A stretch of 64,000 bases of DNA from Magnolia sinica (Eukaryota; Streptophyta; Magnoliopsida; Magnoliales; Magnoliaceae), in the NCBI RefSeq assembly GCF_029962835.1, contig NC_080578.1, positions 102,403,759 to 102,467,758 of the forward strand. Direction: 5' to 3'. This document shows, in pieces, positions 46,284 through 58,224 of this stretch; position 1 is the first letter of the stretch, and each line of letters opens with the position of its first letter. The notes under the pieces are model-generated. The model did not search any database. It saw nothing but the letters and a program-made list of their open reading frames with translations, and was not told the origin of the DNA. The translations under genes and the position numbers were made by a program.

Positions 46284-46664
46284 GTGTCAATGTGAGGTCC
46301 ACATGTGTAGTAGATTTCGAAATCTATGAAAAATCTCACATGGGACGAAATGCAATTCCATCCCACCTAATCTTAACATTTCTCATCCTCCTCAAATGTG
46401 GGGTGAAATTTTCATGCAACCAAATGCAATTCTATCCCTCCTAATCTCATCTAGTGCCTTGCGAGGAGTCCCTGTGGAATTTTCAATGATAGATATTCAA
46501 TTCACACTTTTTTCTTATGGCATGGTCTACTTAGCTTTGGATTTGCTCAATTTTTTAGCTCTAAGTCTTAAAATTATCGGGTAAAATAGATGGACGGACT
46601 GGATAAAATACATAAATCACAGTGGACCCTACGGAGTTTACTTGCAATCTGCTTCAATTTGGTT

Positions 46665-46815
46665 GCCCACGTGCACCCCTCTGCACGTGCCAACCTGGCA
46701 CGTGTGTCACACATCTGAACTGTTCATAACATGCGCCTTATGGTTTCAGATGAGAGTAGTCGCCCGAAAATCAGGACGGTCTGCTTTTCAAGCGGGCCAT
46801 TCCTGTGTAAGAACA
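46665..46815 (+). promoter_or_regulatory. Conserved downstream block of CXE copy 3
   Basis: Counterpart of 19013-19145: 'cacccctctgcacgtgccaa', 'acatctgaactgttcataac', 'aaaatcaggacggtctgctt'. It lies over 2.3 kb from the stop because of insertions. Confidence 0.4.
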
Positions 46816-47119
46816 AGCAACAATCTAGGAAGATATCTACTGGCCGATATTCATTATAAAGTATGTTACCTGCAACGAGTGGATCAGCTGAGGCATGTGT
46901 GGGAGCTTGTATTTGGAGTGTTATAAGGTTCGAATTACAATTATTGTGGATTGGAATTTAGAGCTGACTTGTAACTGAAATGCACTTGGAATTCAATAAC
47001 CTAATTTGGATTTCTATAATTAGAATGCATTGGAATTCCCTGGTTAGTTTGTTTTTCCCAAGATGCACTATAATACATATACAATCATGATTCAAACAGG
47101 TATGTATTATGTGTTACCT

Positions 47120-47560
47120 GGTAATAGCTTAGAGGGTATTACCTCTACCGTAGGGCCCGCCTTGATGATATGTTGTATATCCATTAATCTGTTTGTTTTT
47201 CTAACCGATTTTAGGATGTGGTCCCAAACATTAAGCACATTCAAATCTCAGGTGGACTGCACCACAAGAAACAGTGATGGTTGAATACTCACCATTGAAA
47301 ATTTCCTAAAAGCCCATTGTAAGCATATCGGTAATGTTTATTTGTCATCCAATTTGTTGATAAGGTCAATTAAAAAGGGATGAAGGAAAAATAAAAATAT
47401 TAGCTTGATCAAAACTTTCATGGCCGGCAAAAAGTTTTTAATGGTCATTCATTATTTTTTTCAGTGGTGTGGTCCACCTGGAATTTAGATCTGCTTAAGT
47501 TTTGGGACAACTTATTTAAATGAGATGAAAAAAAAACATAGGCAGCACAGATATGATACA
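47120..47560. mobile_element. Fold-back element, truncated at the right
   Basis: Counterpart of 25290-25765. The left arm starts at 'aatagcttagagggtattac'; the right arm stops at 'attcatcaaggtggtatcat' without the outer end. Confidence 0.55.
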
Positions 47561-47609
47561 GATTCATCAAGGTGGTATCATTCATCAAGGTGGGTAACAG
47601 TTGAATGGC

Positions 47610-48355
47610 GCTATATTGATAGTGATGGAATGCATATTTTGAGTGGAAATGCTATATTGATAGGGACCCGGATAACCCGGAAGGCCTTTTCTCACCAAGT
47701 TCCTGTGCAAGGATTCTGGGTGAGGCTTGCTGCGATGTTTTGTAAAAAATTCAACTCGTCCATCCACTTTTAGAGCTTATCTTAGGACACAAGACAAAAA
47801 ATGAAGAGGATCCAAAACTCATATGAGCAATTGGAGATGAAACAATGGGAAAAAGAATGCTTACCATTGAAACCTTCCTAGGCTCCACCTTGATGTTTAT
47901 ATGCCATCCAAACCATTTATAAGGTTATTTTCATTGAGATAAAATGAAAACACAAAAACTTACGCTGATACAAAAATTTTGTGGCTATATAAATGTTTTA
48001 ATGATGGTCACTAAATCCCCATTGTTTCCTCTCGTGTGGCCCATTTGAGTTTTGGGTCCACTTTATTTTTGGTTGCATGTCCTATAATGAGCTCAAAAAA
48101 TGGATGGATGAGTTGGATTTCTCACAAACATCACATTGAGCCTCACCCAGAATCCTTGCATAGGAACTTCTAGTGATTGAATGCATACTTTCAGTGGTTG
48201 TGCTATATTGATAGTGATTTTAGTGGTTGTGCTATGTTGATAGTGATTGAATTCATATTTTTAGTGGTTGTGCTATATTGATAGTGATTGAATGCATACT
48301 TTTAGTGGTTGTGCTATATTGATATTGATTGAATTCATATTTTTAGTGGTTGTTA
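47610..48355. repeat. ~41-bp tandem repeat split by a MITE
   Basis: The same unit as 25861-26080. Copies lie at about 47610-47660 and 48170-48355, with a MITE between them. Confidence 0.8.
47661..48168. mobile_element. Mutator-like fold-back MITE in the 41-bp array
   Basis: The left 'agttcctgtgcaaggattct' pairs with the right 'agaatccttgcataggaact', and the interior family arms are clear. The outermost ends look eroded. It is absent from the array after copy 2. Confidence 0.6.
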
Positions 48356-48754
48356 TTTATGCCTTGGGTGCCCACTAATTTGATAGAACTTATTACTGTG
48401 TATGAGATTTTGTCTTCGCCTCTCTCTTTCAACTCTTTTTTTTTTATTTTTAATATTTTATATCTTACTAAATGTTCATGCCATCTTTTGAAGATATACA
48501 TGCGGTGGAATTGAAAATGACTTGTGACTTTGAATTGGCATGGCTTTATTTACACATTTACAAATTCCCTGGTTAGCATACTTATGCTCTTGGACCACTA
48601 TCTGAATATATTTTAGGGCTGAAAGAAACATATGATTTGTGGAGGTCAAAGTGATGAATTTTACTGGCACAATAAAACAAATCATCTAATGTATTATGTT
48701 AGAGTATAACAGTTAAATAAATAATTAGTCATTGTTGATATATTTTTTTTATGT

Positions 48755-49617
48755 GTCTGATTTGTACTAATTATCAACATACTATGGAACATGGGGAATG
48801 GTCTGATGAGGAGTTTAGTACTTTTGTAGCTGCAGTAGTTGCTACAATGGATGTGATAGTTGTGGGGGAGTATTATCGCACATTTATTTTGCAGTCCACC
48901 TAGATGGATGGACTAAAAACATTCTTAGATCATAGATGAATTAATAAGGGCTTGGGACAATAATTGCATGCTGTAATTGAGAATGAGCAATGCAACTTTT
49001 TTTCAACTATGGTGTATTCTTAAGGACATGAATATCCTAACCGATGTAAAGTATGTGAGCATGGAGGAACAACTAGCAATGTTCCTTTATACTTTAAGAC
49101 ATAATGTCTGTAACCGAGTGTCGGGCATTAGTTCATTAGGTCTGGAGAGATTGTAAGTCATTATTTTAACAAGGTATTAGATATAATTATATCACTATAC
49201 TTATATTTTATTTAACTACCCAGTCTAGATACCCCATATTAGATCACTTCTAATTAAAACTAGAGCATTATTTGCCAACCAACCTGCGGTTAACATAAGG
49301 GCGACACTAGTCCTGGATGAATGGAAAACAAAAATTTCAACTTGATTCAAAACTTCCATGGCCCTCATAAGATTTTCAAGTTCCATCCCCATTGTTTCCC
49401 AAGGTGTGGTCCACTTGAGCCTTAGATCTACCTTCTGTTTGGGCTCATACCCTACAATGAAATATCAAAATAAATGAACAATATAGATAAGACACATATA
49501 TCGAGGTGGCTCCTATGGAGCCTTTATTAGTACCATCTATCGATCTCTAGTTAAGTGGTTGTGGGGGTAGTACCTAATCTGTGCAGTGTTTTGGCCATGG
49601 GCATAACATAGGATTAC
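48755..49617. repeat. ~860-bp direct repeat, copy B
   Basis: Copy of 42096-42958 in the same orientation, about 6.66 kb away. It does not carry the microsatellite that precedes copy A. Confidence 0.85.
48784..49156 (+). pseudogene. PIF/Harbinger transposase N-terminal fragment, copy B
   Basis: Homologous to 42123-42497 with a few substitutions and a small indel near 48874. The same core MEEQLAMFLHTLRHNVCNRV is readable, here with the more typical FLH and NRV residues. It lacks the catalytic domain and has in-frame stops. Confidence 0.65.
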
Positions 49618-50400
49618 ACATCTAATAGCAAGCATGAATTTCACCTGCACGGTAAGATGAGCCTCCTAAAAATAAAAGGTAGGCATTCCATTGATTGTTA
49701 TTTTATCCAACACATCTCACCCATCACAAGGAGTGTTATTTCACACATCTTTTTGGAAAATGGGGCTGGGGGGCTTGGGTGGGCTCCAACTTAGAGTTGA
49801 TGTAAATTCGATCCCATTCATCATGTGTGTCACACCATGTTAGGTCCATGGCCTAAATACTAGGCTCATTCATAATTGCACATCTCATGAACTATTCCAC
49901 TTGGTGTAGCCCACCTTAATTATGTATAGGCCTAATTTTTGCCCCTCATACATAAAGATTAGTGTGTCATCTAATGGTTGGATGGATTTTATATAATCAC
50001 TATAGTGGGCCTTGTAATAATCAAGGGTGGACATCTCTTTTGCAACTGTTTCCTTTGATGTGGACCACCTAAATCACAGCTAAGCCTGATTATTTTTACA
50101 CTTCACCTAACATAAGATTACACATTTAATGGTCGGAGTAGATCTTACATACACACCACGATGGACTGCTTAAAAAATCATGGGCATCCAACCTTTTAAA
50201 ATTTCTTCTGCACTCTGGTGGGCCGGGCTTTGTCTTTATAAAAATTCCAGGCTGGAGTTCGGCTGGACCCTTTTGGCCTGTAAAGGACCTAGCTGAGTAT
50301 GGCTTATATTGAAAGATACAGGCCAGGCTTGGATATAACGTGGTCCGGCCCTTACACAGCCCGTTGACACCCCCAGCTTGAAGATGTTCCGTTGGCATTA
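49618..50400. repeat. Upstream-type block of the CXE unit, separated from a gene
   Basis: Resembles about 22230-22980, which lies upstream of copy 2 (for example 'cttacacagcccgttgacac' compared with 22940-22970). No esterase follows directly. The next one is at 58709, after 8 kb of insertions, and has its own near-upstream sequence from about 58130. Confidence 0.55.
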
Positions 50401-50421
50401 GATACTCTTGCAGAGTATACA

Positions 50422-50921
50422 CGGACGCGGATTGCCTCCTACCCGGGTCTGTAGGTCCACCCTGATGTAACTATTTTATCCACGCCGTTCATCGTTTTAC
50501 TAAGATCATTTTAAGATATTATCCAAAAAATGAGGCAGGTAAAAGGCTTAAGTGAACCACAAAGTGGATTTTGAACGTACACCATTAAGAACTTTTTGTG
50601 AGCTGGAAAAGTTTCGGATCAAGCTGATATTTGTTTTTTCACTTCATCCACGTCTACATTACCTTATGAATAAGTTGGATGGTAAAAATACACTACAGTG
50701 GCCATTAGAAAGGTTTCAACGGTAGGTGTCATTATCACTGCAGCTTCCTTTGGTGTGGTCCACTAGAGATGTGGACCTGCCTCATTTTTAGAATCAAACT
50801 TAAAATGATCTGAGAAAAGCGATGAACGGCGTGGATAAAACAATTAAATCACAGTGAGCCCCCCAAATCTCTGCCCAGACGACTTACCGTTCGGGCTAGG
50901 GTAGGACGCAATCCGCCTCCG
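50422..50921. mobile_element. Mutator-like fold-back MITE
   Basis: The ends CGGACGCGGATTGC and GCAATCCGCCTCCG are imperfect inverted repeats. GTATACA and GTATACTCA flank them, a possible 9-bp duplication with a small indel. The interior is the fold-back family. Confidence 0.6.
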
Positions 50922-51190
50922 GTATACTCAGGCATTCTGCACAGGATGCGGATTGCGTCCTACCTAGAGCTGGGCATTTCATACCCGAACCGGTGGATTC
51001 GGCCCGATCAGACCCGATCCGACCTGATTCGAACAGAATCGATGGTCAAGATCGGTCAGGATCGGGTAGCGTAATCTAGATCCGAATTATTTTCGGGTCG
51101 AATTCAGATAGTCCCTGTTCCGAATCGACCTGATCCGAAACCCGATCCGATTGGATCCGATTCAGACCGACCCGATCCGGACCGCATATA

Positions 51191-51193
<3 letters not shown>

Positions 51194-51220
<27 letters not shown>
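51194..51220. repeat. (GT)n microsatellite
   Basis: About 13 GT units inside the hAT composite. Confidence 0.9.
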
Positions 51221-51225
<5 letters not shown>

Positions 51226-51499
51226 TTCGTTTTTACTTTTACCACTTAAGCTTTCGCCTCGGCGCCAAAAAATCCTGCCCAATATACACTTGAGCTCGTA
51301 CCTATCACTCTATCTCTCTCCATCTTTCTATATCATAGATTCTCTCTCTATATTTGCTTCTCTATTTCGATTGAAGAAGAAGGCGAGAAGGAGGTTTCGA
51401 AGCCTGGACTTTGCTGCTGGAGAGAGATAAACTGAGAAAGTTAGCAAGAAGAAGGCAAGAGAAGCCAACAGACTCAGGTAACGTTAGCATGTCTTGTGT

Positions 51500-51945
51500 A
51501 TTTGATCACGAGGTATGTGTTATATCCAAACCGTCCATCCAGTTGGCGAGCTCATTTTAATGCTTGAGACAAAAAATAAGGCAGATCTAACCATCAACTA
51601 GACCACCCTGCAAACGCTAGAGGGAGATTGGACGTCTACCATTGAAATCCTTTTTAGGGTCATAGGAATATGAAATTTGTGTTTTCGTTCAAGCATGTAC
51701 CTGTCGCCTTATGAAATATGTTTTTTCAGGTACTTGTTTCCGCATAAACAGATTGGATGTAAAATAAACGTTATGGTGGGCCTTAGAAATTTTTTAACGG
51801 TGAAAATCATGATATCTGTTGCTATTTATGGTGTGGTCCAGGTGATCTTTGGATATGATTCATTTTTTGGATAATGCTCCGAAATGATCTCTAAAAATAG
51901 ATGAACGGTGAAGATATAGTAAACACGTCAGTGTGGGCCATGTAA
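51500..51945. mobile_element. Fold-back element
   Basis: Left 'tatccaaaccgtccatccag' and right 'gatgaacggtgaagatatag' arms, centre at about 51710. Confidence 0.55.
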
Positions 51946-52059
51946 CGTGTATCTCCTTTGAACCGTTCGTACAACTCGGAGCTCGAGGCACGTCAGTGCT
52001 CGTTTCGCATGACACGTACCTAGATTAGTTGGGTAGGCTAGCTGGTGCTAGCTACAGAA

Positions 52060-52550
52060 CAAACACGGTACACCCGCCCGTGGCTGATGGTCCGTGCTCT
52101 GTCGGCCCCACCATGATGTGTGTGTTTCATCCATTCCTTCATCCATTTTTACAGCTCATTTTAGGGCTTGATAAAAAAAATTATAGGGATATAATTCTTA
52201 TGTGGGCCACACCACAGCAAAACAATAATGAATGGATATTCACCATTAAAATCCTCCGAAGGCCCACTGTACTGTTTATTTGAAATCCAATCGGTTGATT
52301 TGGTCATGAAGACCCAGATGAAGGGAAACAATAAATATAAGCTTGGTCCAAAACTTTTATTATCCCTAAAAAGCTTTTAATGGTCAAAATTTACTTAACA
52401 CTGTTTCCTGTAATGTGGTCCGTTTAAGATTGAGATATAGTTCTTTTTTTTTTTTTTTTCATATCATAAAATGATATATAAAAATAGATGGACGGCATGG
52501 ATGACACACATACATCATGTTGGGCCCCACAGAACATCGAGCACTATACT
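52060..52550. mobile_element. Fold-back element
   Basis: 'gtccgtgctctgtcggcccc' near 52089 pairs with 'gggccccacagaacatcgag' near 52523. The interior is well preserved, with a T-run near 52443-52460. Confidence 0.65.
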
Positions 52551-52638
52551 TTGGAGTTATGAAACTTCTCCAAGAAGCCTCTGTGACGTAAAGCTTCTTC
52601 AAGAAGCTATCTGATGTAAAGCTTCTTCAAGAAGCTAA

Positions 52639-53229
52639 GGGCCTGTTTGGCCGACTGGATTAGATGGGCTTAGGTGGGATGGAATTGCATCTGGTCCTGT
52701 GCCATGTTTGGAAAGAGTGGAAAAGCTTAGGAGTAGGTGAGATGGAATCGTATCGGTCCCTTGCTAAAATCACTCACTGTTAGCAAGTTGTGTAGGTCCC
52801 ACCATGATGTGTGGACTATATCCACACCGTCCACCCATTTTTCGAGATCATTTTATAGCATGGAGAAAAAAAATCAGGTAGATCTAAAGCTCAAGGGGAC
52901 CTCACCATAGAAAGCAATGGGGATTGAATACTTACCGTTGAAAAATTCTTTGGGGCCACATAAGTTTTGGATCTGCCTCATTTTTAGGCCCATACCATAA
53001 AATGAGGTTACAAAACAAATGAATGGTTTAAATATAACACATGTATGTTATTGTCAATAATTTCAAATGATGGTGGTATATCCTTTCAATGTACTACCCT
53101 ATTACAAACAAAAAAGGGGATTAAGCTTATCGCATGGTAACAGGGAATAGTCGCTGTCATGGGTAATAATAAGGTTTTTTGAATCCCATCTCACCTAATA
53201 CCGTGGGTTCGGTCCGGCCAAACAGGCCC
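52639..53229. mobile_element. Harbinger-like MITE nested in the hAT composite
   Basis: The ends GGGCCTGTTTGGCCG and CGGCCAAACAGGCCC are perfect inverted repeats, flanked by TAA on both sides (52636-52638 and 53230-53232). A fold-back remnant occupies about 52790-53045. Confidence 0.8.
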
Positions 53230-53539
53230 TAAGCGTCTATTTTATCCTACTGAGTTAATTATATGGGGCCCATTTTGAGCTTTTTTTGGTTTATCCACAC
53301 AATCCATCAGTTTTTTATTCAAACGTTACTCAATCCGATCCGACTCGGTTTTCTGACCGAGTCGGAGTCGGATCGATTCAGACCAGCAATGGTTAGGATC
53401 TGTTCGAGTTAAATGATTCGGATCCGGTCCCGAATCTGATCGGGTTCGGGTTAAGACCTACCAATTTCGAACCTGATCGGGTTGGACCAAATCCGATCCG
53501 ACTCGGTCCGATGCCCAGCTCTAGTCCTACCTCCGCCCG

Positions 53540-54480
53540 TCTCCAGCTGAGAACTGGCAGGAGATTTGAGTGGTCACTGTAATGTATGAGTCTTATCCAC
53601 ACCGTCTATCCAGTTTTTCCAATCATTGTAACGCATAAGTCCAAAATTGAGGTAGGTCGAAGAAGTGTGTGGACTGTACAATGGGGATTAAAATCTTACC
53701 GTTGAAAAGTTCTCAGGGACCATGGAAGTTTTGGATGGAGCTGATCTTTGTATTTTCTCTTCATCCATGCCTTTGTAATTTTATAAATAGGTTGGATGGA
53801 AAATAAACATCAAGATGGGCCATAGAAAAGTTTCCACAGTGAAAATCATTATCACCTCTGCTTCCCGTGGTGTGGTCCACTTGAGCCTTGGATTTACCTC
53901 ATTTTTTTCTATTATATCCTGAAATGATACGAAAAATGGATAGACGGTGTGGATAAGATCCATACATCAAGGTGGCCACTCAAATCTCCCACCGGTTCTA
54001 TGGGTCCCATCATGAGGTATGAGTTATATCCAAACTGTCCGTCCACTTGTTGAGATTGTACTAATGCTTGGGCAGAAAAATAAGATAGATCCAAAGATCA
54101 ACTAGGCCACACTGCAAAAAGCAGTGGAGGATTGAATGTTTACCATTGAAACCCTTTTGTTTGTTGGATCAATATAATATATTTTTTTTCCTCTTCACCC
54201 GGTTTGTTGGATCAATATGATATATTTTTCTTCCTCTTCACCCGGTTCTGTGTGACCTTGTGAACAGATTGGATGGAAAATAAAAGTAATGGTGGGCCAT
54301 ACGAATGTTTTAATGATTAGAATCATTGTCCCACTGTTATTTGTGGTGTGGTATACTTAAACCTTGGATATGAATCATTTTTTTGGGTGAAGATCTAAAA
54401 TGATGTTACCAAATGGATGAACGGTGTTGATATAATAAATACATCATTGTGGGCCATTTAACTTTGATTTTCTTTGAACT
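53540..54480. mobile_element. Two fold-back elements side by side
   Basis: The first spans about 53550-53995 (arms 'gagatttgagtggtcactgt' and 'ggtggccactcaaatctccc'). The second spans about 53996-54480, with a short direct repeat around 'gttggatcaatatgatata' near its centre. Confidence 0.6.
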
Positions 54481-54588
54481 GTTCGTACAACGCAGCTGGA
54501 TGAGCGTCAGCGCTCCTCTTCCCACGACACGTAACCACAAATGCTCGGCAACGAATCCGCTTCCTGTTTCACCGGCGGACACCATCTT

Positions 54589-55094
54589 ACGCGGATTTAC
54601 TGGGAAAGAAAGTTCCTCCCATGCAAACCTAGGTAGGGCCCACCGTGATGTTTGTAAGAAACCACCCCGTCCATCCGTTTTATGTGCTCATTTTAGGACT
54701 TAAGACCAACGGTGAGAAGGATCAACGACTCAAGTGGGCCACACTAAAGGAAAAGGTGCTAAGGAAATTCTTAACGTTGAAACTTCCTAGGATTATAGTA
54801 ACGTTTACGTGCCATCCATACCGTTCATAACGTCATTACTACTAGGATGAACTGAAAACACAAATATTAGCCTGATTAACAACCTCTGTTGCACCGCCAA
54901 TATTTCAACTGTGGATGTTTAATCCTCACATTTTCAGCCCAACTGAGTATTGCATCCGACTCAATTTTTTATACTTTACATACTGAAATGATCTCAGAAA
55001 AAGGATGGACGGTGTGGATTTCCCACAAACATCACGTTGGGCCCACTAGTTCCAGCGCAGGAACTCCTGAAAAAGCTTACCAGTAAATCCGCGT
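54589..55094. mobile_element. Mutator-like fold-back MITE
   Basis: The ends ACGCGGATTTACTGG and CCAGTAAATCCGCGT form an inverted repeat. The interior contains 'tagggcccaccgtgatgttt' and its partner 'aacatcacgttgggccca'. I could not read a clear target duplication. Confidence 0.65.
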
Positions 55095-55679
55095 CCTGTC
55101 ATGCATTTCATTTCAACCGTCTAATAAATATCCGCCGATCTTCCAGCGATGAAATTAATGCAGTGCATTACTGACGCCGTTGTCCACCACGAAAATTAGA
55201 CGGCTGGGTTAAATACCACGTGTACACCACCACACTCATACTCCGGGGGAGCAGGATATGATGCTGATCCGCAGATACTGGGCATACACTCAATTGATTT
55301 AAACCGTTCAAATTGTAAGATCTACAGCCAATAGGTTATCGCCTCAAAGTAAGATGGAGTGAACGATCAGAAGCTCCGATTATCAGATAATTGTTTGTTG
55401 AATTTGGACCGTTGAATAGTTCTCATCAGAGCCGATCATTATATATTGATCGATTGTCCAGTTAAGGCATCAGATCATATCGATAGTAGATCTGAGCGGA
55501 TTAATTTGAGTTTTTTTTAAATTTTTTTTTTATTATCTACGTGTTCATTTCTTAGTGACTGAGTATCAACCATCACACTCTGCCGGAGTATCAAACTTTT
55601 TCGAATTCCTTCCCTTGAATTGGCTTATTGCAAATACACCCTCGCTCTGGTTTACAGATTACTCCCCACACAGTTGTTC

Positions 55680-56207
55680 GGACGCGGATTTCCTGCGAAA
55701 GCCTTTCGCAGGAAGTTCCTGCGCAAGGATTCTGGATGGGGCCCACTGTAATGTTTGTTAGAAATCCAACCCGTCCATCCGTTTTTTGAACTCATTTTAG
55801 TACATGATACCGAAAATGATTAGGATCCAAAACTCAAGTAGGCCATACTAGATGAAAGAGTGAGGAAAGGAATTCCTACCGTACCTTCCCAGGATCCACC
55901 TTGATGTTTATATTCCATCCAAACCGTTTATAAGGTCATTTTCACTGAGATGAAGTAAAAAGACCAAGAAACTAAACCGATACAAAACTTTTGTGGCCAT
56001 ATAAATGTTTCAACTGTGGTCACTAAATCCCCACTATTTCCTCTCGTGTGGCCCAGTTGAGTGTTTGATCCTCCTCGTTTTTGGTGGCATATCCTAAAAT
56101 GAACTCGAAAAACGGATGGACGGAGTGGCTTTCTTATACACAAACATCGTAGTGAACCCCACACAGAATCTTGCGCAGCAACTTCCTTTCGCAGGAAATC
56201 CGCGTCC
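55680..56207. mobile_element. Mutator-like MITE with perfect 9-bp duplication
   Basis: Ends GGACGCGGATTTCCTGCG and CGCAGGAAATCCGCGTCC are perfect inverted repeats. CAGTTGTTC flanks both sides (55671-55679 and 56208-56216). A 9-bp duplication is characteristic of Mutator-like elements. The interior is the fold-back family sequence. Confidence 0.88.
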
Positions 56208-56277
56208 CAGTTGTTCAGCCCTATCTTTGGGAAATTTACCATTTTACCATTAGTTACAGGCTGGCAGTGACCGTAGT

Positions 56278-56608
56278 TAGAGTTGTCCATGAGTCAGAAC
56301 TGGGCCGAGATTGGCACAACTCAACTCGGCTCGGTCACTAGCTGACCTAGCTCAAACTCGGCTCGGCCACTAGTTGACCCTAGCTCAAACTCAGCTCGGC
56401 TCGGCTCGGTCCTCAAGCCTGATTGGCCAACTCAGCTCGGTTCAATTAGTAGCTTGGACCAGTTCGAGTCTCCGTAGCATTTTCTCAAACACATGGAATG
56501 CACCTTTAATCTTATAGTATGCAAAACAACAACAGCAGTTTATAGGTATTTTATCAAACACTCTATAGGCAATAGTATCAAAATCAAGATACGAAAGTAA
56601 TTTTATCA

Positions 56609-56639
<31 letters not shown>

Positions 56640-56989
56640 TTGTAGTGATTTGTTCATATACATGCCTTCCTTGCCACCAGTCAATCCCACGGAGAATGTA
56701 TGCACCCGAAACAACACTTCGTTGCGTCATTTCATCGAATACTTGGTGAGCAACGTTAATTTCAAAATAACTGAGTTCCCGAACTGGTTCGATCCGAGTT
56801 CGATTCGAGTTGAGGTTCGATCTAGGTCGATTCCAAGCTCAGACAGGCTTGAATTCGGCTCGAATTTTTTTCGAGCTCCAAAAATCAACTCGACTCTGTT
56901 ATAACTTAGTTTCGAACCAAGTCGATTCGAACTTTTTCGAGTCGAGTTAAGTGAGTTAACCGAGCTAACTAAGTTTGTGTATAGCTCTA
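56278..56989. mobile_element. hAT MITE with perfect 8-bp duplication
   Basis: The ends TAGAGTTGTCCATGAG and GTGTATAGCTCTA form an imperfect inverted repeat. ACCGTAGT flanks both sides (56270-56277 and 56990-56997). The subterminal regions are rich in 'ctcggctcgg' (left) and 'tcgagtcgag'-type (right) repeats. A (TTA)n microsatellite lies at 56611-56639. Confidence 0.85.
56611..56639. repeat. (TTA)n microsatellite
   Basis: About ten TTA units inside the hAT MITE. Confidence 0.9.
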
Positions 56990-57304
56990 ACCGTAGTATG
57001 CATATGTTATTAAACCCATCAATGCGGTCACCCTACCATGAAGATGGAAAACCTTTCAAATATCAAACGACCCACCACATAAGCTTAGATTTTTTTAATT
57101 TTTAAAATTTTTTTTTGGATGAGTCCATTAGGTAGCCCACCACATAAACTTGGATGCTTTTAGAAGGATATGGCCCATCCAATGATTGGACCCACCTGAT
57201 TTTTTGTGCATTAGTATAGAGACAATGCTGGATGTGTTGGAAACAATTTCACTTAAGGGCATTCTTGTTATTTGATATAAATTTCTATGGGGCGTCGCTT
57301 TGGT

Positions 57305-57775
57305 GGATCCAGATCCACCCAGATGGGTGGGTTCCTGACTGTGGGGCCCATCTTGATGTAAGTGCCTTACATTCACACCATCCATACCTTTTGAAAATTC
57401 ATTTTAGGACATGATTCAAACAATGAAGTAGATCCAAATCTTAGGTGGACCATAGTACAAGAAACAATATTAATTCACTATTAAAAACTTCTTGTGGGCC
57501 ACAAAAGTTTTAGATCAAGTTGATATTTGTGTGGTCTCTTCGTTTAAGTTTTTCTAATTTTATCAACAAGTTTGGCTGATAAACATCCTCGTGGCCCCAA
57601 GAACTTTTTAATGGTGGGGATTCAATCAAAATTATTTCCTATGGTGTGGTCCACCTAAGATTTGGATCTCCTTTTTTGGGATTATATCTTCAAATGAGCT
57701 ATAAAAAGGAATGGATGTTGTGAAAGACATACATCACAAGGGGATTCACAGTTAGGGATCCACCCATGCCCATTC
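57305..57775. mobile_element. Fold-back element
   Basis: 'ccacccagatgggtgggttc' and 'ctgactgtggggccc' on the left correspond to 'cacagttagggatccaccca' on the right. Centre at about 57545. Confidence 0.6.
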
Positions 57776-57819
57776 CTAAGACATCTCTAAACACAAGTTT
57801 AAGCAGGTTTGATCAGGTC

Positions 57820-57950
57820 AAGGGCCAACACACATCACCGCACACTCATGCTATAGTGGGATTTCATCACCTATGGGTACTCGAATCCTTGACCTAGTGG
57901 TAAAACTCCTAATAGTATACCATTAAAGCAAGAGCAAGGACTCAAAAAAT
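57820..57950 (-). mobile_element. SINE fragment
   Basis: The minus strand reads 'ggattcgagtacccatagg' (B-box-like), then a GT-rich tail. The A-box part is weak. It belongs to the same family as the copy at 1774-1888. Confidence 0.45.
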
Positions 57951-57994
57951 GTGGGCCAACCTAACTTGATCAAATGAACCTATTGTCGTGCCTC

Positions 57995-58135
57995 AACATA
58001 GACTTATTGGAGTTTCAACTAAAGGTCATGAGTTCGAACATCCCTTGTGGTGTGAGTGCGCAAGAGTGTATGATGGTGTGCGTGTGTGACTGTGTGGTAG
58101 AATGAAAAGAAAAGAAATAAAAGATTGAAGGCCAA
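57995..58135 (+). mobile_element. SINE-like fragment
   Basis: 'ggtcatgagttcgaacatcc' matches a pol III B box, and a GT-rich 'gtgtgcgtgtgtgactgtgt' stretch and an A-rich end follow. Confidence 0.5.
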
Positions 58136-58224
58136 GTTGAGCTCAACCTAGTCCAAATGGACTTAAATTTCAACCGCGCTGTTGAACTCCAACTTAAACC
58201 CCCTCAATGCTCACCTCAAGCCAA

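Larger units (their letters stand above)
45740..46655. mobile_element. Fold-back element after CXE copy 3, with an internal insertion
   Basis: Counterpart of 24420-24865. About 45975-46465 is extra relative to copy 2 and is bounded by 'gcagtccct' and 'gagtccctgtgg'. It contains an AT microsatellite and a 48-bp tandem duplication. Confidence 0.6.
50965..53523. mobile_element. hAT-type composite element
   Basis: The ends TAGAGCTGGGCAT and ATGCCCAGCTCTA are perfect inverted repeats. A perfect 8-bp duplication GTCCTACC lies at 50957-50964 and 53524-53531. Both ends carry 'gatccgatccgactcgg'-type subterminal repeats. Inside are a TG microsatellite, two fold-back elements and a Harbinger-like MITE that itself contains a fold-back remnant. 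No transposase seen. Confidence 0.85.

Noticed and set aside
46642-46926. 94-residue ORF downstream of CXE copy 3 as a gene
   Set aside because: It lies in the conserved downstream block, and the matching regions of the other copies do not keep the frame.
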